A stretch of DNA of 5,142 nucleotides from an uncultured Clostridia bacterium (GTDB lineage Bacteria; Bacillota_A; Clostridia; TANB77; CAG-508), in contig CANQZZ010000101.1 of the NCBI GenBank assembly GCA_947628465.1, positions 1 through 5,142 of the forward strand, given 5' to 3'. Below are positions 1 through 5,142 of the stretch, one piece after another. Each line of letters begins with the position of its first letter. Positions within the stretch are counted from its first letter, which is position 1. The notes under the pieces were generated by a model. The model made no database searches and was not told where the DNA came from. It saw only the letters and a program-made list of their open reading frames with translations. A program made the translations under genes and the position numbers.

Positions 1-534
1 AATTGTATATGTTAATTCTCTTCCTGAATTATCTTTTATCATAATTTTATCTCCTACAGATAATTTATTGTTGTCTGAGAAAAATTGTCCATTTCTATAA
101 TTATGTCCTATTATTACAACATTTCCTGGTTCATTTAATTGTGGATTACTTGGATATAGGGCTGCTACTGCTGTATTTAGTGATTCTGGAGTAACAGTAT
201 CAAGTATTGGTAGTCTTACATTTGTTTTTGGTATCGTTATATAACCAAGCATTACAAATCCTTGATAATATACTTTTCTGTTTGCTGGCTCTCCTGTAGT
301 TTGACTTTCTCCTGCTGATATTGTATTAGAAAATTCATCATCTACTGGTTCATTTTCTACTTTATTTTCTTCTACAGTTCTATCAAATTCTTCTATAGCT
401 TCAATTGACCTTTTATCATCTATATTTGGTTTTATAACATAATTATATACTAAAAATCCTACACCTACTAATATAGCTACTATAAGTACAACTAAAAGTA
501 CAGTTAAAAAATTACTATATTTATTTGTAGTCAT
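1..534 (-). CDS. Sortase family transpeptidase, C-terminal part outside window
   Basis: This open frame starts at the ATG complementary to 532-534 and runs 178 codons without a stop to the left edge, so it is partial. Residues about 9-30 are a hydrophobic membrane anchor, residues about 38-87 are an acidic, polar linker, and the sortase fold begins near residue 96. Sortase hallmarks seen are GYITIPKTNVRLPI (97-110), PGNVVIIGHN (136-145) with the expected catalytic His144, and the following NGQFFSDNNKLSVGDKI. The catalytic Cys and Arg would lie beyond the edge and cannot be checked. Sortases join sorted surface proteins to peptidoglycan or build pili on the outer face of the membrane. An SD (GGAGGTG, 541-547) sits at good spacing from the ATG, and an extended -10 lies upstream, so the gene can be transcribed apart from the HIT gene. 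Class B, D or another class cannot be decided, and no substrate gene is visible. Confidence 0.88.
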   Translation of the reverse strand, partial: MTTNKYSNFLTVLLVVLIVAILVGVGFLVYNYVIKPNIDDKRSIEAIEEFDRTVEENKVENEPVDDEFSNTISAGESQTTGEPANRKVYYQGFVMLGYITIPKTNVRLPILDTVTPESLNTAVAALYPSNPQLNEPGNVVIIGHNYRNGQFFSDNNKLSVGDKIMIKDNSGRELTYTI

Positions 535-566
535 ATTCAACACCTCCACTATGTGTTTATAACTAT

Positions 567-573
567 ATTATAT

Positions 574-575
<2 letters not shown>
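567..575 (-). promoter_or_regulatory. Extended -10 promoter for the sortase gene
   Basis: On the minus strand the sequence reads TGATATAAT, a perfect TGn-TATAAT extended -10. No good -35 is found 17 bp upstream (590-595 reads TATAAA), which extended -10 promoters tolerate. The start of transcription would fall near 560, leaving a leader of about 25 bases with the SD. The promoter begins only about 25 bp past the HIT stop codon. Confidence 0.6.
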
Positions 576-961
<386 letters not shown>

Positions 962-964
962 TTA

Positions 965-2728
965 TTATTCTAATATAGCTTTTATTCTACGTACTCCTGC
1001 TGATGATGATTCTTCTTTTTTTATTTTAAAATGTCCTAATTTACTTGTATTGTCAACATGTGGTCCACCGCATAATTCTAATGATACATCACCTATTTTA
1101 TATACTGTAACAACATCTCCATATTTGTCTATAAACATAGCTTCTGCACCTAGCTTTAAAGCATCTTCTTTTTTCATTTCAAGTTTTTCTACTGGTATTG
1201 CTTGCTGTATATATTGATTTACTAATTCTTCTGTTTTTTGTTTTTGTTCGTCAGTCATTTTTTCTGGATGAGAAAAGTCAAATCTCATTCTTTCTGCTGT
1301 TATATTACTTCCTTTTTGATGTACGTGAGGTCCTAAAACTTGTTTTAATGCAGCATTTAAAAGATGTGTTGCTGTATGATATTTAGTTTCCATTTCTCCA
1401 GTTGATGCAAGTCCTCCCTTGAATTTTCCTGTTGCACCTTCTCTTGATTTTTCTTGATGCTCTTTAAATTTTTGTTTGAAGCCTTCTGTATCTACTTTTA
1501 AATTTAATTCTTTTGCTAGTTCTTCTGTAAGTTCTATTGGGAATCCAAATGTATCATATAGTCTAAATGCTATATCTTTATTAATTAAATTTCCTTCTAA
1601 ATTATTAACTACTTTTTCAAATTCTTTAAGTCCTTTTTCTAATGTTCTATTAAATTTGATTTTTTCTGTTTTTAATGTTTCTAATATATCATTTTTATTT
1701 TTTTCAAGTTCGTTATAGTATTTAGAATATTTATTTATAATTAAAGTTGCAAGTTCTTGTTCCCAATTAGAATTTATATCTATATTTAATTTTTTTGCGT
1801 ATCTAATCATCCTTCTAATTAATCTTCTTAAAATGTAGCCTTGGTCAGTATTAGATGGCTTTATTCCAGCTTCGTCTCCTGATATCATAACTATTGCTCT
1901 TATATGGTCTGCAATAATTCTCATGCTTCTAGAATTATTTTCATCATCATAAGATAAACCTGATATTTCTTCTATTTTTTGTATTACATCTTTCCATATA
2001 GATGATTTATAGTTATCAGTATATCCTTCTAATATTGCTGTTACTCTTTCTACTCCAAGTCCTGTGTCAACATTTTTATTTTTTAATGGAGTAAATGTTC
2101 CATTTTGTTCATGATTATATTGCATAAAAACATTATTCCATATTTCTACCCAATTTTCATTGTTTGCGTCAAATTTTTCAGGAACTTCGCAATTAGCTCT
2201 CCAATAAAAAATTTCTGTATCTGGACCGCATGGTCCAAGCATTTCCATATTAGGCCACCAATTGTCTTCTAAAAATGCAATTCTATTCTCACTTATTCCT
2301 AAAGACTTCCAAATATCTGCTGACTCTGTATCTGCTGATACAATGCTATTCCCTTTAAATACAGTAACTGCTAATTTTTCTTTTGGTATGTCTAAATATT
2401 TAGTTAAAAGTTCTAAGCTCCATGTTATTGATTCTTTTTTAAAATAGTCACCTAAAGACCAATTTCCTAACATTTCAAAAAATGTATGATGAGTTGTGTC
2501 ACCTATTGAGTCTAAGTCATTTGTTCTAAAACATTTTTGCACATCTGTAAGTCTTGTTCCTTCAGGATGTGGCTCGCCTTTTAAATATGGTACTAATGGT
2601 TGCATTCCAGCTGTGTTAAACAAACATGTTGGGTCATTTTCTGGTATTATTGGTGCACTTGGAATAATTTTATGTCCTTTACTTTCAAAAAATTTTAAAT
2701 ACGTATCTTTCAAATCTATTGTCTTCAA
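965..2728 (-). CDS. alaS: Alanyl-tRNA synthetase, compact form without C-Ala domain
   Basis: The enzyme attaches alanine to tRNA-Ala in the cytoplasm. The class II catalytic core is complete, with motif 2 around residues 68-97 (RTNDLDSIGDTTHHTFFEMLG) and motif 3 GLGVERV at 223-229. The tRNA-recognition helical domain follows to about residue 430. The editing domain has HTATH (451-455) and CGGPH (553-557); His451, His455, Cys553 and His557 match the zinc and editing residues, with the same 98-residue gap as in E. coli. At 587 residues it is far shorter than the usual 850-880. Only about 20 residues separate the helical domain from HTATH, so the beta-barrel segment is missing, and the protein ends right after GVRRIKAILE, so C-Ala is absent. 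I chose the TTG start at 2728 because GGAGG (2736-2740) lies 7 bases upstream. This layout recalls the short AlaRS of Candidate Phyla Radiation bacteria. It is followed closely by the HIT gene. Confidence 0.97.
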   Translation of the reverse strand: MKTIDLKDTYLKFFESKGHKIIPSAPIIPENDPTCLFNTAGMQPLVPYLKGEPHPEGTRLTDVQKCFRTNDLDSIGDTTHHTFFEMLGNWSLGDYFKKESITWSLELLTKYLDIPKEKLAVTVFKGNSIVSADTESADIWKSLGISENRIAFLEDNWWPNMEMLGPCGPDTEIFYWRANCEVPEKFDANNENWVEIWNNVFMQYNHEQNGTFTPLKNKNVDTGLGVERVTAILEGYTDNYKSSIWKDVIQKIEEISGLSYDDENNSRSMRIIADHIRAIVMISGDEAGIKPSNTDQGYILRRLIRRMIRYAKKLNIDINSNWEQELATLIINKYSKYYNELEKNKNDILETLKTEKIKFNRTLEKGLKEFEKVVNNLEGNLINKDIAFRLYDTFGFPIELTEELAKELNLKVDTEGFKQKFKEHQEKSREGATGKFKGGLASTGEMETKYHTATHLLNAALKQVLGPHVHQKGSNITAERMRFDFSHPEKMTDEQKQKTEELVNQYIQQAIPVEKLEMKKEDALKLGAEAMFIDKYGDVVTVYKIGDVSLELCGGPHVDNTSKLGHFKIKKEESSSAGVRRIKAILE

Positions 2729-2735
2729 TGTGTTT

Positions 2736-2740
2736 CCTCC
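2736..2740 (-). promoter_or_regulatory. Ribosome binding site fixing the TTG start of alaS
   Basis: The minus strand reads TAGGAGG followed by AAACACA and TTG. The 7-base gap is ideal and no ATG lies in frame nearby, so TTG is the start codon. Confidence 0.8.
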
Positions 2741-2759
2741 TAAAATATTTTACTGTATT

Positions 2760-2788
2760 ATTATACAAATTTTTTACTATATTTACAA
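2760..2788 (-). promoter_or_regulatory. Sigma-A-type promoter of alaS
   Basis: On the minus strand there is TTGTAA (2783-2788, four of six to TTGACA), a 17-bp spacer, and a perfect TATAAT (2760-2765). Transcription would start near 2753, giving a leader of only about 25 bases. That leaves no room for a T-box leader, which controls many aminoacyl-tRNA synthetase genes in Firmicutes. Confidence 0.65.
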
Positions 2789-2803
2789 GTATTTTTATAT
2801 TTT

Positions 2804-2844
2804 AATTTTATAAATTGTTATTTGCATTATTAATTTATAAAATT
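2804..2844. repeat. Perfect 13-bp inverted repeat in the alaS/spoVT divergent region
   Basis: AATTTTATAAATT (2804-2816) is matched by its exact reverse complement AATTTATAAAATT (2832-2844) across a 15-base centre. The arms contain only A and T, so chance is possible in DNA this AT-rich. It lies upstream of both divergent promoters, where an operator or binding site would be expected. It is not a usual terminator, since the stem has no G or C. Confidence 0.5.
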
Positions 2845-2881
2845 TGTGCTTTTAAATTTTAAATTTTTTTGTCAAAATTAT

Positions 2882-2910
2882 GCATAATTTTAATTTCAAA
2901 ACAAATAATA
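2882..2910 (+). promoter_or_regulatory. Possible sigma-G-type promoter of spoVT
   Basis: GCATA (2882-2886) fits the GHATR -35 of the forespore sigma factor G, and AATAATA (2904-2910) matches six of seven positions of CATnHTA after a 17-bp spacer. Transcription would start near 2917, about 30 bases before the start codon. In B. subtilis spoVT is transcribed by sigma-G, which makes the match plausible. The sequence is so AT-rich that similar matches arise by chance. A sigma-A reading from TTGTCA (2869-2874) lacks a good -10. Confidence 0.35.
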
Positions 2911-2931
2911 AAATTAAATCCAAAACAAGAT

Positions 2932-2940
2932 AAAGGAGGG
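2932..2940 (+). promoter_or_regulatory. Ribosome binding site fixing the TTG start of spoVT
   Basis: AAAGGAGGG ends 6 bases before TTG at 2947-2949. The protein then begins with KATGVVRRIDDLGRIVIPKE, the normal N-terminus of SpoVT, so an upstream in-frame TTG at 2869 is not the start. Confidence 0.85.
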
Positions 2941-2946
2941 AAAATT

Positions 2947-3432
2947 TTGAAAGCAACAGGCGTAGTAAGAAGAATAGATGATTTAGGTAGAATCGTTATT
3001 CCTAAAGAAATTAGAAGAACACTTCATATTAAGGAAGGTGATCCTTTAGAAATATTTACTGATAAAGAAGGAGAAGTTATATTAAAAAAGTACTCTCCTA
3101 TTGGTGAACTTTCTGAATTTGCTACTGGATATGCAGAAACTCTTTCAAAAACAACAGGGCATATTGCTTGTATCACAGATAAAGATTCTGTAATCGCCGT
3201 ATCTGGAGGTTCTAAAAAGGAATTCTTAGAACAATCTTTGAGTCCTGAATTAGAAAAAATAATGGAAAATAAAGAAATATATACTAGTAAGGAAAATAAT
3301 GAATTAGCTGTTCCAATAACTCAAAATGATAATAAGGAAAGAAGATATAATTCTCAAGTAATCTACCCTATTATATCTGATGGTGATGTTATACGGAAGT
3401 GTTATTTTACTATCAAAAGAGCAAAACACTAA
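2947..3432 (+). CDS. spoVT: Stage V sporulation protein T (AbrB-GAF regulator), frameshifted near its end
   Basis: SpoVT is a DNA-binding regulator that adjusts sigma-G-dependent genes in the developing forespore. Residues 1-50 form the AbrB-type swapped-hairpin domain and are nearly canonical (VVRRIDDLGRIVIPKEIRRTL). Residues from about 53 onward are the GAF-like domain (GELSEFATGYAETLSKTTGHIACI). The frame as it stands gives 161 residues ending in the unrelated tail RKCYFTIKRAKH. Reading codon 149 (ATA, ending at 3393), skipping C3394 and continuing at GGA gives GSVILLSKE and then the expected SpoVT C-terminus, for 184 residues in all, close to the 178 of B. subtilis SpoVT. The last strand and helix of the GAF domain are therefore lost unless the frame is shifted. 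The disrupted codon, CGG, is the only arginine codon in the gene that is not AGA. The start is TTG with a strong SD, and a terminator follows. The cause could be a mutation, an assembly error or, less likely, recoding. Confidence 0.93.
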   Translation: MKATGVVRRIDDLGRIVIPKEIRRTLHIKEGDPLEIFTDKEGEVILKKYSPIGELSEFATGYAETLSKTTGHIACITDKDSVIAVSGGSKKEFLEQSLSPELEKIMENKEIYTSKENNELAVPITQNDNKERRYNSQVIYPIISDGDVIRKCYFTIKRAKH

Positions 3433-3502
3433 AATGGGTGAAATGGAATTAAAAGTAGTTCAATCAGCAGCAGGTTTCTTAAGCAGTCAAATGGAAATTT
3501 AA
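3395..3502 (+). pseudogene. spoVT: Displaced C-terminal codons of spoVT in the +1 frame
   Basis: From GGA at 3395 this frame gives 35 codons and a TAA at 3500-3502. The product reads GSVILLSKEQNTKMGEMELK and then VVQSAAGFLSSQMEI, which is the typical end of SpoVT (last GAF strand plus the C-terminal helix). It has no SD or start codon of its own at a suitable place, so it is the rest of the upstream gene and not a separate one. The amino-acid sequence is intact, so the shift is either recent, an error in the assembly, or bypassed. Confidence 0.88.
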
Positions 3503-3515
3503 AAACAAATAAAAT

Positions 3516-3538
3516 GGGAGTTTTTTCTCCCTTTTTTT
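3516..3538 (+). terminator. Intrinsic terminator of spoVT
   Basis: GGGAG (3516-3520) pairs with CTCCC (3527-3531) around a loop of six T, followed directly by seven T (3532-3538). It lies 13 bases after the restored spoVT stop codon at 3502, as expected for the full-length gene. Confidence 0.9.
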
Positions 3539-3560
3539 GTTATATTTTTATATTTTTTAC

Positions 3561-3589
3561 TTGACGCTAGCAAATATTAGCTATAAAAT
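3561..3589 (+). promoter_or_regulatory. Promoter of the HD-GYP gene
   Basis: TTGACG (3561-3566, five of six) is followed by a 17-bp spacer and TAAAAT (3584-3589, five of six). Transcription would start near 3596, giving a leader of about 37 bases. The -10 is part of an inverted 11-bp repeat. GCTA/TAGC arms (3566-3569, 3578-3581) in the spacer are too short to interpret. Confidence 0.65.
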
Positions 3590-3623
3590 TAATATATAAG
3601 GTATTAATTTTATATTAATTTTA
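3584..3623. repeat. Three 11-bp repeats: one inverted, two in tandem
   Basis: TATTAATTTTA is present twice without a gap (3602-3612 and 3613-3623), and its exact reverse complement TAAAATTAATA lies at 3584-3594. The inverted copy coincides with the -10 element, and the second tandem copy runs into the ribosome binding site. An operator for a dimeric repressor is one reading; a simple AT-rich duplication is another. Confidence 0.6.
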
Positions 3624-3627
3624 GGAG
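3624..3627 (+). promoter_or_regulatory. Ribosome binding site deciding the HD-GYP start
   Basis: AGGAG ends at 3627, so a GTG start at 3627 would overlap it and is unlikely. The two ATG codons at 3633 and 3636 lie 5 and 8 bases downstream; either could serve. Confidence 0.7.
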
Positions 3628-3632
3628 TGCAA

Positions 3633-4574
3633 ATGATGAATCAAGAATTAAATTTTTATGATAAAACAAATCTTAAATCTTATAACTTGGAGGAAACTGT
3701 TAGATATCAATTAAGTATGCTTGATACTTTAGATCCATATACTAGATTACATAGTGAAAATGTTGCAAGTATAACTTGTCGTCTATGTGAATATATGCAT
3801 ATGAATAAAGATTTTACTGTGTATTGTACAACATGTGCATACTTACATGATATTGGTAAACTATTTATCCCGCCAAATATTTTGCAAAAAAATGGTCCTT
3901 TAACTGATGAGGAATATGAAGTTATAAAAACGCATACTACTTTAGGATATAATATGTGTATGGAAGATCCTAAGCTTCGCCCATATAGCGCTGGAACAAT
4001 ATATCATCATGAAGCATTAAATGGAACTGGATATCCTAAAGGTTTAACTAAAGATGATATTCCTATTGAAGGTCAAATTATTAGAGTTGCTGATGAATTT
4101 GATGCTATAGTTAGTAAAAGGCAATATAAAACTCACGTTGGAATTACAGATACTTTAAAACTTTTAATACAAGATGCTCAACCTATTACTCCAAAGTCAG
4201 TTGCCTTAAAGAGTATGGAAGAAAATTCTAAGATAGGAAAAATAAATCCAAAGATTGTTAAATGTTTATGTAAGGTAACAATAGATGATATTAATTATGA
4301 AATAAGCTGTATTCTAGATTATACAAAATATTTAGATGGGCAAATAAAAAGACTAGAACAAATCAGCCATTTCAATGTAAAAAGAGAGCTTGCTAAGAAT
4401 GATAAAAAGAAAGAATATTATACAGCTTGTATGCAAGCAATGCTTGAAAAAGGTGAAGATTTTAGAAATTATAAATATATTTTAGAAGAATACAGAACTG
4501 CTTATTTAAAAAGAAAAGAAGTTATTGATAATTTGCTTGATGAAATAAAAACTATAAAAAAGCTAAGAGTTTAA
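3633..4574 (+). CDS. HD-GYP domain phosphodiesterase with unassigned C-terminal region
   Basis: HD-GYP proteins hydrolyse cyclic di-GMP (some use other cyclic dinucleotides) in the cytoplasm. In this 313-residue protein the domain covers about residues 20-200. It has DPYTRLHSENVA (His40), the LHDIGK metal site (His72, Asp73), LTDEEYEVIKTH (His101), YHHE (His125, His126), the signature GTGYPKGL (131-138) and RVADEFDAI with Asp154. All the usual metal ligands are present except a Glu four residues before His40, where Tyr36 stands; that is common in the DPYTxxHS subgroup and may mean a two-metal site. No receiver, PAS or GGDEF domain precedes it. Residues about 215-313 are charged and helical, possibly coiled-coil, and match no domain I know. 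I prefer ATG 3633, with ATG 3636 equally possible. The gene has its own promoter and ends inside a terminator hairpin, so it is monocistronic. Cyclic di-GMP as substrate is inferred from the motifs. Confidence 0.92.
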   Translation: MMNQELNFYDKTNLKSYNLEETVRYQLSMLDTLDPYTRLHSENVASITCRLCEYMHMNKDFTVYCTTCAYLHDIGKLFIPPNILQKNGPLTDEEYEVIKTHTTLGYNMCMEDPKLRPYSAGTIYHHEALNGTGYPKGLTKDDIPIEGQIIRVADEFDAIVSKRQYKTHVGITDTLKLLIQDAQPITPKSVALKSMEENSKIGKINPKIVKCLCKVTIDDINYEISCILDYTKYLDGQIKRLEQISHFNVKRELAKNDKKKEYYTACMQAMLEKGEDFRNYKYILEEYRTAYLKRKEVIDNLLDEIKTIKKLRV

Positions 4575-4590
4575 TTTTCTCTTAGCTTTT
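4556..4590. terminator. Bidirectional terminator between convergent genes
   Basis: AAAAGCTAAGAG (4558-4569) and CTCTTAGCTTTT (4579-4590) form a perfect 12-bp stem around a 9-base loop. The HD-GYP stop codon TAA (4572-4574) sits in the loop. On the minus strand the stem is followed by T residues from the A run at 4556-4561, so the same hairpin can end transcripts of the small membrane protein gene. Confidence 0.88.
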
Positions 4591-4639
4591 AATTATATTT
4601 ATGAAATATATTTTTATCTTTAATTATTTTTTATATTTA

Positions 4640-4972
4640 CTAATTTTGTGACCATCTTACTACTTTTATATTTTTATATTTATCTAATACATCCATGTAT
4701 TTTTGATATTCCTCTTCCCATAACATGCTAGGCACTTTATCGAATGCATCAAATACTTTTTCTGCTTCTGATAAAAATATTAATTGTTCTTGAGGAGTTA
4801 GTCTTTCATATTTTCTTGTAAATCTATATAATTTATCTAAAATTTGGTTTGCTTCTATAAAACTCCAAAAATCTTTTACTTTAATCCCTGCAGCTTTTAT
4901 TTGTGCAATTGCAAATACAATTAATGCAAATATTACAAATATTAATACATATATTAATATTAGCACTATCAT
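4640..4972 (-). CDS. Small single-pass membrane protein, function unknown
   Basis: I do not recognise this 110-residue protein. Residues 1-24 are strongly hydrophobic with no charge (MIVLILIYVLIFVIFALIVF and onward), followed by basic residues at 26, 31 and 33, which suggests an N-out, C-in anchor. The soluble part, about 34-110, is helical and rich in aromatic and charged residues (DFWSFIEANQILDKLYRFTR, LTPQEQLIFLSEAEKVFDAF). No cysteine or metal motif is present. I chose ATG 4972 because AAGG (4981-4984) lies 8 bases upstream; the GTG at 4981 would overlap that SD. The gene has its own promoter and shares a terminator with the convergent HD-GYP gene. Good codon structure, an SD and a promoter support a real gene. 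Confidence 0.82.
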   Translation of the reverse strand: MIVLILIYVLIFVIFALIVFAIAQIKAAGIKVKDFWSFIEANQILDKLYRFTRKYERLTPQEQLIFLSEAEKVFDAFDKVPSMLWEEEYQKYMDVLDKYKNIKVVRWSQN

Positions 4973-5007
4973 TTTTAGCACCTTCTTTTTTTCATCAGTA
5001 TAAAATA

Positions 5008-5036
5008 ATTATAGCATGTTAAAATATTATTTGCAA
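5008..5036 (-). promoter_or_regulatory. Promoter of the small membrane protein gene
   Basis: On the minus strand TTGCAA (5031-5036, four of six) is followed by a 17-bp spacer and TATAAT (5008-5013) preceded by TGC, a perfect extended -10. Transcription would begin near 5001, about 30 bases before the ATG. Confidence 0.7.
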
Positions 5037-5062
5037 ATTTTATAGTTTTTATTTTTTTCTTG

Positions 5063-5071
5063 TGTTATAAT
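5063..5071 (+). promoter_or_regulatory. Plus-strand extended -10 promoter at the right edge
   Basis: TGTTATAAT is a perfect TGn-TATAAT. The -35 region (near 5043-5048) is poor. Transcription would start near 5078, divergent from the small membrane protein gene. A second candidate, TTGACA at 5079-5084, has only GATATT at a long 19-bp spacing as its -10. Confidence 0.5.
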
Positions 5072-5087
5072 CCTAAATTTGACAGTT

Positions 5088-5128
5088 AAATGGCAGAAAG
5101 CTTGATATTCAAGACTTCTGCCATTTTT
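5088..5128 (+). terminator. Terminator-like hairpin at the right edge
   Basis: AAATGGCAGAA (5088-5098) pairs with TTCTGCCATTT (5116-5126). After a 2x2 internal loop, CTTG (5101-5104) pairs with CAAG (5110-5113) around ATATT. Five T (5124-5128) overlap the 3' arm, so on the plus strand this looks like an intrinsic terminator. On the minus strand the tail is only TTTAAC, which is weak. No plus-strand gene lies between the upstream promoter and this hairpin, so it may end a very short RNA or act in the leader of a gene outside the window. Confidence 0.6.
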
Positions 5129-5142
5129 GAAGTGCGTGTCAT

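Noticed and set aside
2496..2813. Plus-strand open frame opposite the start of alaS
   Set aside because: It is a shadow of the alaS frame, with no SD and a low-complexity tail from the AT-rich intergenic region.
2839..2868. AAAATTT/AAATTTT pairing followed by T run as a terminator
   Set aside because: The stem has no G or C pair and no plus-strand gene ends upstream, so it is likely a result of AT-rich composition.
2869..2946. N-terminal extension of SpoVT from an upstream TTG
   Set aside because: The extension is translated from promoter, leader and SD; homology starts exactly at the TTG at 2947.
3434..3502. Separate 22-residue gene starting at ATG 3434
   Set aside because: Its product is the normal SpoVT C-terminus and it has no SD; it is better explained by the upstream frameshift.
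3627..3629. GTG start for the HD-GYP protein
   Set aside because: The GTG overlaps the AGGAG ribosome binding site; ATG 3633 or 3636 has proper spacing.
4973..4981. GTG start for the small membrane protein
   Set aside because: It overlaps the AAGG of the SD, while ATG 4972 lies 8 bases downstream of it.

Overview
The window is very AT-rich DNA (roughly three quarters A+T) with strong GGAGG ribosome binding sites, near-exclusive AGA arginine codons and several TGnTATAAT promoters. Together with spoVT, a sortase and an HD-GYP protein this points to a low-GC Firmicute of clostridial type, probably an uncultured spore-former or a relative descended from one. No mobile element, CRISPR array, tRNA or rRNA was seen, and I found no clearly new multi-gene system. 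The notable items are a frameshifted spoVT, a compact alanyl-tRNA synthetase, and some unexplained intergenic repeats and hairpins.

Left half, minus strand (read right to left from 2788 to 1): a promoter, then alaS (TTG start) for a 587-residue alanyl-tRNA synthetase that lacks both the beta-barrel part of the editing module and the C-terminal C-Ala domain. It is followed after 18 bases by a gene for a histidine-triad (HIT/HinT-like) protein. After the HIT stop comes a separate extended -10 promoter and a membrane-anchored sortase gene that runs off the left edge before its catalytic cysteine. HinT-type enzymes of other bacteria hydrolyse aminoacyl-adenylates, so the alaS-HIT pairing may be functional.

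Middle: a divergent intergenic region (2741-2946) holds the alaS promoter, a perfect 13-bp inverted repeat and a possible sigma-G-type promoter for spoVT. spoVT also starts with TTG. Its AbrB-type DNA-binding domain is intact, but one extra base near 3394 shifts the frame, so the GAF domain loses its last strand and helix; the missing 35 codons follow in the +1 frame. A strong intrinsic terminator closes the gene.

Right half: a promoter with a striking set of three 11-bp AT repeats (one inverted, two in tandem) precedes an HD-GYP phosphodiesterase gene, likely acting on cyclic di-GMP, with an unassigned helical C-terminal region. Its stop codon lies in the loop of a perfect 12-bp hairpin that can terminate from both sides. 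The convergent partner is a gene for a small one-helix membrane protein of unknown function with its own promoter. At the right edge a plus-strand extended -10 is followed within about 50 bases by a terminator-like hairpin, which suggests a very short RNA or an attenuated leader of a gene beyond the window.
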